Assembly: GCA_030539815.1 (NCBI GenBank)
Contig: JAUNXM010000037.1
Location: 1 to 14,025 of the forward strand
Source: Methanobacterium sp.
Lineage (GTDB): Archaea > Methanobacteriota > Methanobacteria > Methanobacteriales > Methanobacteriaceae
Direction of reading: 5' to 3'
Length of the DNA: 14,025 bases
The notes under the pieces were generated by a model that made no database searches, was not told the DNA's origin, and saw nothing but the letters and a program-made list of their open reading frames with translations. Of the stretch, positions 6,910-14,025 are shown one piece after another; the stretch's first letter is position 1, and the number at the start of each line of letters is the position of its first letter. Both the position numbers and the translations under genes were made by a program.

Positions 6910-8097
6910 TTATTTAGCAAGTTTTTGGTATTCGTTTTCTAGCTGTTTAATGTGATTGTCCATGGTATATCTTTGCACAGATTCGTATGTTCCTTGTTCT
7001 AATTCTTTCAGAGTTTCGGGTGAATCAATTAAATTTTCCAAGAGCTGCTGGAGTTCATTTACATTACCTGCTTCAAACAGGTAACCATTAAATCCATTCT
7101 TGATTAGTTCGGGAATTCCCCCAATTTTACTACCAATTACCGGGGTTCTGCAGCTGAAACTTTCATAGATAACCATTGGTGAGTTATCGTACCATATGGA
7201 GGGTACCACAGTTAAGTTGGCCAGTTGATACATTTTTATAAGTTCTTTTCCCTCAAGAAAGTCATGGAATTTAATCCGATTATCATTTTCGGACATTGAC
7301 TTTAATTTTTCGCTGCATATTCCTTTTCCCACGATATCCAGACGTATATTCCAATTTTTAATTTTCCTGAAGGCTTTTAAAAGTATGTGAACACCTTTAT
7401 GTTCACCTAAATTACCTACATAGAGTATATTTGTCTGGGAGTAGTCTTTTTCAAATTTTTCTTTATGTGGTTCAATCCCCAAGGGGATTTTTTTAGATTT
7501 AACATCTTTAAAGAAACCATTTGATTTTAATTTATTTATAACGAATTGTGAAGGTGATATTAACAGATCTACTTTGTTCTTGGCCAGATGTTTTTGGATC
7601 TGATTGTAAATTTTACAAAGTGCCGATGGATTTTTGCAGATCTCTCCTGAGCTATTTAGTAAATTGGCCCTCATGCAAACCAGAGAATAATCATGGGCTG
7701 TGAAAACCAGGGGAATTTTTAAACTTTTAGCCGGTGCAAATGAAGAAAGTGATAATCCTTTGAAGTTGTGAATATGAACAACATCTGGATTTTCTGTTTT
7801 CAATATGTTTTTTATGATTCTTTCATCGTAGGGGTTCCATAAATCTATTATATGCCATAATGGTTTGAGTAACATTGATTGGTTAGGATGATGGTAAATT
7901 TCGTAAAGATTTAAAGGTTTGACCTGGTAAATTTTCACGCCATTAATGATTTCTACATCATTTTCACTGAAAGGGGTGGTAACAACTATTACTTCGTGTC
8001 CTTTTTTTACTAGTTCTTCTGAAACTTTTTTCACGCTTACTTCAGCACCACCCAGAATATTTGGAGGATATAAATTTGATATTAAACAAATTTTCAT
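6910..8097 (-). CDS. GT4 family glycosyltransferase with cysteine cluster
   Basis: This is a GT-B retaining glycosyltransferase of about 395 residues. The N-terminal domain starts [20 protein letters not shown], with the GGAE turn at 16-19. HDY (136-138) is followed by C141, C154 and C161, a His-Asp plus cysteine pattern that recurs in one GT4 subgroup and may bind a metal or form a disulfide. The donor domain starts ILYVGNLGEHKGVHILL (224-240) with K234. The EX7E position reads D304-NSPMVIY-E312, with Asp replacing the first Glu. Its ATG shares one base with the upstream gene's stop (TAATG), which favours translational coupling; GGTG lies upstream inside the preceding gene. It should extend a lipid-linked or surface glycan on the cytoplasmic face. 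The sugar is unknown. Confidence 0.92.
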   Translation of the reverse strand: MKICLISNLYPPNILGGAEVSVKKVSEELVKKGHEVIVVTTPFSENDVEIINGVKIYQVKPLNLYEIYHHPNQSMLLKPLWHIIDLWNPYDERIIKNILKTENPDVVHIHNFKGLSLSSFAPAKSLKIPLVFTAHDYSLVCMRANLLNSSGEICKNPSALCKIYNQIQKHLAKNKVDLLISPSQFVINKLKSNGFFKDVKSKKIPLGIEPHKEKFEKDYSQTNILYVGNLGEHKGVHILLKAFRKIKNWNIRLDIVGKGICSEKLKSMSENDNRIKFHDFLEGKELIKMYQLANLTVVPSIWYDNSPMVIYESFSCRTPVIGSKIGGIPELIKNGFNGYLFEAGNVNELQQLLENLIDSPETLKELEQGTYESVQRYTMDNHIKQLENEYQKLAK

Positions 8098-9215
8098 TAA
8101 AGCACCCTTTCATAAAGATTTTCAGCCATTTCAGAGATTTTTAACCATGTATATTTGTCTTGAACCAGTTTCCTTCCCCTCACTCCCATTTTTTCAGATA
8201 ATTCCTGGTTGGTTAACAGTTCAATGATGGCTTGTGCCAATTTCTCCACATCCCGGGGTGGGATTATTATACCGGCATTAACCTCCTTCAAATCATCGGA
8301 AACCCCCACAATATCAGTACTTATCACTGGAGTTTCACAAGCGAGAGCTTCAAGGGCAACAATTCCAAAACCTTCCTGTTTTGATGAGATGGAAGGGAGT
8401 ACAAAGGCACGACATTTATTATAATACTCCACTATTTTTTCGTGGGGAATGAATCCATGGAATTCAACACTATTTTCTAACCCAAGATCATTGGCCATTT
8501 TCTTATAATAATCCAGTAATTTTCCTTCTCCACCCACTACCAGTTTAAAATCATTCACTTCTTCTTTGACAATTTTTAAAGATTTCAGTAGATAATCTAA
8601 ACCTTTATACTGGTGGAATTCATCTAAAAGGCTCAGGAAAAATAGGGAATTATTATCTTTGGTCAAGTTTAGGGGTTTGAATTTCCTGACATCCACTCCA
8701 TTGGGTATTACTTCAATTTTATCCTCATATTTCTTTAAATAAGGTGAAGACTGTAAATAATCGGGTTGAGTGATGATAATTTTCGTGGCATGTTTCAATA
8801 ATAATTTCAGGGCAGTACTATTGTATAATTTAGCGATATGGTGAGCCGCCCCATTTCCAATGATATCATTGTGATAAGTTACTATCAATGGTTTATTTTT
8901 AAATTTTGATGCCATATAACTCCAGTCAGCACTCCAGGGAGTGGGGATGTGGGTGTGAATAACATCAAAATTTTCTTTACTTAGGGCATAGGGCAATCCC
9001 GGTGTTAGGTTGGTATTGGCTATTTTCCCCAAGTAATTAATCCTTTTTACTTGGATACCCTCCACTGTTTCTTCCCTTGATGATGGGGGTTCATTTGCAC
9101 ATATAACTCTTACTTGGTGTCCTTTTTTTACCAGTTCCTGGGAAAGATAGTAAACATAATTCTCCACCCCTCCAATGAAGGGATAAAACCTGATTGGAGT
9201 TTGCAGTATCTTCAT
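8097..9215 (-). CDS. GT4 family glycosyltransferase
   Basis: This is a GT-B retaining glycosyltransferase of 372 residues. It starts [24 protein letters not shown] at 15-18 is the glycine turn that holds donor phosphates. [12 protein letters not shown] (88-99) and TYHND (113-117) are typical N-domain acceptor-side motifs. The donor domain reads [18 protein letters not shown] (193-210): the usual G-R is absent, but K204 is kept and the HQYKGLD form is one I associate with archaeal members. The EX7E motif is EGFGIVALE (281-289), followed by [12 protein letters not shown] chose the ATG at 9215, with GAGG six bases upstream, over an in-frame TTG at 9227. It is 49 bp after the upstream GT4 and overlaps the next gene by one base. 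The donor could be GDP-mannose or UDP-hexose; the sequence does not decide. Confidence 0.93.
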   Translation of the reverse strand: MKILQTPIRFYPFIGGVENYVYYLSQELVKKGHQVRVICANEPPSSREETVEGIQVKRINYLGKIANTNLTPGLPYALSKENFDVIHTHIPTPWSADWSYMASKFKNKPLIVTYHNDIIGNGAAHHIAKLYNSTALKLLLKHATKIIITQPDYLQSSPYLKKYEDKIEVIPNGVDVRKFKPLNLTKDNNSLFFLSLLDEFHQYKGLDYLLKSLKIVKEEVNDFKLVVGGEGKLLDYYKKMANDLGLENSVEFHGFIPHEKIVEYYNKCRAFVLPSISSKQEGFGIVALEALACETPVISTDIVGVSDDLKEVNAGIIIPPRDVEKLAQAIIELLTNQELSEKMGVRGRKLVQDKYTWLKISEMAENLYERVL

Positions 9216-9264
9216 AATTATCCTCAATTTTTTTTAATTTAGTCTTTTAATTACTCTTTAGCAT

Positions 9265-10404
9265 TTACTCATTAAGGGATTTTTGATAATAAGCTTCAAG
9301 GCGGGACACAATTTCATTCCAGTCATATGTCCTGGCAGACTCAATACAGTTAGTCTTTAGTTTATCCCTTTCTTTTAAGGCTTGATTTATTTTAAGTGCC
9401 ATATCTTTTTCATGGGGTGGTGTTATAAATCCATTAATTCCTTCCTGTACCAGATCAACCGCAGCATTCATTGAACCTTCCACAACCACCACTGGAAGAC
9501 CACAGGCATTGGCTTCCACTACCACCATGCCAAAACCTTCCCTTTCTGAAGGTAGCACGAAAACTTTAGCAGCTTTCATGAAACCAAACAGATCTGATAC
9601 ATTTTCCAGAAATCCCATAAATTTTAAATTATTTTTTAGATCCAGATCTTGGGCCAATCCTTTAAGATTCTCCATTTCAGGTCCATCACCAATTATAAGA
9701 CATTTAACATGAGAATTCTCTTTTTTAACTGTTGAAATGCTGTGGATTAGTAAATCTACCCTTTTTTCCTTTATAAGTCTACCGGCAAAGATCAAATCCA
9801 ATTCCTCATCTTTAGGAGGGATCTGTTCAATCTCCTTGAAATTGATGCCTGGTGGAATTATTATTGATCTATCAGTTTTTCTAATATTTTTTAGGTCTTT
9901 TTCAGTTTTAGGGGATATGCAGATTATATGATGGCTGAGATGGTAAATTATCTTTTCCATAAGCTTACCAAAAAATCCCATGAATCCTAAGTAAGTATAC
10001 CAGTAATTGCCCCATACCTCCAGGGCAGTGATAATTAAAAATGATTTACCCATGATGGAATGAAACATGGCTGGGAAGCAGGAAAAGAAGGGAAACCCTT
10101 GACAGTCAATAATATCAAAATTATCTTTCCAGATTTTGGGTATTATCTTAATGGAGAATAATATAGCCTCACTTATGGATCTACGGTTATCAGTGTAAAG
10201 TTCCTTGGGTTCACCCACTCCGTGCATATGAATGCCCTCAAAGATAATATCATCCTTTTCTTCTTTAGTCCACCACCATCCCCAGGAATAGCAGTGTACT
10301 TCGTGCCCCCGTTGAGCCATTCTAAGTGCTAAATCGTATATCCTTTTTTCAGCACCTCCTTTAACCCATGGATAGGCTGCATCGTAGATATAAGCAATTT
10401 TCAT
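9265..10404 (-). CDS. GT4 family glycosyltransferase
   Basis: This is a GT-B retaining glycosyltransferase of 379 residues. MKIAYIYDAAYPWVKGGAEK starts the N-domain, with GGAEKR at 16-21. An aromatic run WGWWW (41-45) replaces the usual strand end and may shape the acceptor site. The donor domain starts LIFAGRLIKEKRVDLLI (204-220) with R209 and K214. The EX7E motif is EGFGMVVVE (289-297), followed by ANACGLPVVVV. The ATG at 10404 has GGAG nine bases upstream and places the motif-bearing N-terminus first; an in-frame TTG at 10443 would add 13 residues not seen in the family. A 94-bp gap separates it from the upstream DPM-like gene, with a candidate TATA at about 10467-10477, so it may have its own promoter and lead the dense GT unit. 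Confidence 0.93.
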   Translation of the reverse strand: MKIAYIYDAAYPWVKGGAEKRIYDLALRMAQRGHEVHCYSWGWWWTKEEKDDIIFEGIHMHGVGEPKELYTDNRRSISEAILFSIKIIPKIWKDNFDIIDCQGFPFFSCFPAMFHSIMGKSFLIITALEVWGNYWYTYLGFMGFFGKLMEKIIYHLSHHIICISPKTEKDLKNIRKTDRSIIIPPGINFKEIEQIPPKDEELDLIFAGRLIKEKRVDLLIHSISTVKKENSHVKCLIIGDGPEMENLKGLAQDLDLKNNLKFMGFLENVSDLFGFMKAAKVFVLPSEREGFGMVVVEANACGLPVVVVEGSMNAAVDLVQEGINGFITPPHEKDMALKINQALKERDKLKTNCIESARTYDWNEIVSRLEAYYQKSLNE

Positions 10405-10498
10405 TGAATTATACTCCAGAAATAATGATTTAACTGTAAGCAACCTTATTCTGATTTAACAACCGAATTATAATATTTGCCTGAGACAAAGGGTGATA
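10405..10498 (-). promoter_or_regulatory. Intergenic gap with possible promoter for the GT4/DUF2206 unit
   Basis: Read on the minus strand, ATATTATAATTC at about 10466-10477 could be a TATA box. An imperfect dyad TTTG-C-CTGAG-A-CAAA (10476-10490) lies just upstream of it. There is no oligo-T terminator after the DPM-like gene, so readthrough is equally possible. The calls rest on sequence appearance only. Confidence 0.3.
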
Positions 10499-11617
<1,119 letters not shown>

Positions 11618-11778
11618 AGAATCACTTTACAAATATTAAAAAGATTGTTTAACTTAGTTTTTATGTTATATAATTTATACTCATTACATTTATGTTTGGG
11701 TAATATTCAATATATTCTAATTAGATCGAGGTTAAATGAGATCGAAGCTTGCTTAATACCAGTAATTAAATTTCATGA
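11618..11778 (-). promoter_or_regulatory. Promoter region of the DPM-like gene
   Basis: On the minus strand AAATTATATAAC (11665-11676) is a good archaeal TATA box, placing the start near 11645 and a leader of about 30 bases. Further upstream, TCGATCT occurs twice as a direct repeat (11723-11729 and 11739-11745, 16-bp period), a possible activator site. The 13-bp dyad TGATTAATAATCA (11776-11788) overlaps the stop codon of the upstream gene. No strong oligo-T lies before the TATA box. Confidence 0.5.
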
Positions 11779-13398
<1,620 letters not shown>

Positions 13399-13552
13399 AT
13401 AATTTCACCTTAAAATATCATTGTAATAAAGACAGCAAATTAGAAATTATCAACCTTTAAATGGGATTTGGTGTTAAATGGAAGCCGATATTGGCATCTG
13501 ACTATTGTTTTTTTTATTTATATATCCTTAAATTATTACCTTTATTTAAAAG
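13399..13552 (-). promoter_or_regulatory. Promoter region of the STT3-like gene
   Basis: On the minus strand GGATATATAAAT (13516-13527) is the best TATA candidate, which would give a leader of roughly 95 bases ending in AAGGTGA before the ATG at 13398. An 8-bp direct repeat, TTAAATGG on the plus strand, lies at 13457-13464 and 13474-13481 with a 17-bp period, inside the predicted leader. Only a short CTTTTAAA follows the DUF131 stop, so that gene has no clear terminator here. Confidence 0.4.
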
Positions 13553-13813
13553 TTACAGATGTCCCCTGTAAAACAGGATGTAGGCCAGTATCATCAGGAT
13601 TATCGCTCCCACTAGGGCAATGGAGACCATACTTTTATCATTACCAAATACAATTGGTATGGGACCTATTAAAATTACCCCGCCCGTGCTGACCTTACTA
13701 TTGTTGTTGCCGTCAGTTTTTCCTGATATGAAAGTACTGCCTATGAATATAAGGAGCATACCCACAACTACGGCCACTATACCTATTAAAATGATTGTTT
13801 GTCCTTTTATCAT
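13553..13813 (-). CDS. DUF131 (TIGR00304-type) small membrane protein
   Basis: This is an 86-residue protein with two membrane helices (about 7-29 and 62-82). Between them is a short Asn-rich polar stretch (31-42) and the conserved segment [14 protein letters not shown] (44-57), which I recognise as the hallmark of the archaeal DUF131 family. That segment is itself hydrophobic and may dip into the membrane. The function of the family is not known. The ATG follows AAAGTGA, a reasonable archaeal ribosome binding site. It has its own promoter candidate upstream and is 154 bp ahead of the STT3-like gene, so there is no firm reason to tie it to glycan assembly; it may mark the edge of the glycosyltransferase region. 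Confidence 0.85.
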   Translation of the reverse strand: MIKGQTIILIGIVAVVVGMLLIFIGSTFISGKTDGNNNSKVSTGGVILIGPIPIVFGNDKSMVSIALVGAIILMILAYILFYRGHL

Positions 13814-14025
13814 CTTTTCACTTTTAGTTTAGGGATAATAGAAATTTGGTAAAATAATGTTGCTTTTTATCCTTAAAGTTGTTTTAAATATATATTTTTA
13901 GTCCCTATCTTAATTAGTTATATTAGCTTTCATAAATTTTAAGAGACCAAATTAATTTTTGATTAAAAATTAGACTATATTTAGAGTGATACTCAAGTTT
14001 TCCCTTTATTTCACGTTTTTTAACA
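13814..14025 (-). promoter_or_regulatory. Promoter of the DUF131 gene and an AT-rich flank
   Basis: On the minus strand AAAAATATATATTTAAAAC (about 13882-13900) is a strong TATA-like element, which would give a leader of roughly 50 bases before the ATG at 13813. Beyond it no coding sequence is visible to the window end. Confidence 0.5.
13953..13972. terminator. AT-only hairpin, possible terminator of an off-window gene
   Basis: TAATTTTT (13953-13960) and AAAAATTA (13965-13972) form a perfect 8-bp stem with a four-base GATT loop, and each strand carries a T5 run. It may end transcription of a gene beyond the right edge. The stem has no G-C pair, so it is weak. Confidence 0.3.

Noticed and set aside
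6652..6942. Plus-strand open frame of 96 codons across the start of the DUF2206-like gene
   Set aside because: It is antisense to two real genes and its hydrophobic end mirrors the opposite strand. There is no promoter or ribosome binding site.
10476..10490. Third CTGAG dyad upstream of the GT4 gene at 9265-10404
   Set aside because: It has a mismatch next to the core and only four-base outer arms. CTGAG occurs several more times inside coding sequence, so I do not count it as a site of the same regulator.
13468..13692. Plus-strand open frame of 74 codons antisense to the DUF131 gene
   Set aside because: The DUF131 protein on the other strand has a recognised conserved segment and its own ribosome binding site, so this frame is a shadow.

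Overview
The window looks like a cell-surface glycan biosynthesis region from an archaeon, most likely a methanogen of the order Methanobacteriales. Four things point that way. The DNA is AT-rich. Candidate promoters carry archaeal TATA boxes such as TTATATA, and several starts have GGTGA/GAGG-type ribosome binding sites. Candidate terminators are plain oligo-T tracts. The gene content includes a DUF131 (TIGR00304-type) small membrane protein and a DUF2206-type polytopic protein, both of which I know mainly from archaea. The genus call is inference; no rRNA, tRNA or methanogenesis gene is present to confirm it.

Layout. Positions 1-185 are a promoter region with two CTGAG-centred palindromes around a candidate TATA box. 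Positions 186-3542 hold three plus-strand glycosyltransferase genes in the order GT2, GT4, GT2; the two GT2 genes are paralogues. A 23-bp convergent junction rich in oligo-T separates them from a long minus-strand block. Read in its own direction, that block runs: DUF131 protein (13813-13553), a large GT-C-like membrane protein (13398-11779), a dolichol-phosphate-sugar-synthase-like GT2 with a C-terminal membrane domain (11617-10499), three GT4 enzymes (10404-9265, 9215-8097, 8097-6910), a DUF2206 membrane protein (6899-4779) and a last GT4 (4774-3566). The three GT4 genes, the DUF2206 gene and the last GT4 gene are packed with gaps of 49 bp, a 1-bp overlap, 10 bp and 4 bp, so they are probably one transcription unit.

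How the genes may work together (inference). The soluble GT4 and GT2 enzymes would add sugars one by one to a lipid carrier or surface glycan on the cytoplasmic side. The DPM-like enzyme would make a polyprenyl-phosphate sugar, and the two polytopic GT-C-like proteins could use such lipid-linked sugars outside the membrane. No nucleotide-sugar synthesis gene, flippase, polymerase or recognisable WWDYG-type oligosaccharyltransferase is in the window, so the pathway must depend on genes elsewhere.

I found no mobile element, CRISPR array, RNA gene or obvious defence system. The points most worth a second look are the STT3-like protein that lacks the WWDYG motif, the paired dyads in front of the first gene, and the 18-bp in-frame deletion at the start of the second GT2 gene. 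Three starts (6899, 9215, 10404) were moved inward from upstream TTG codons to ATG codons with better ribosome binding sites.
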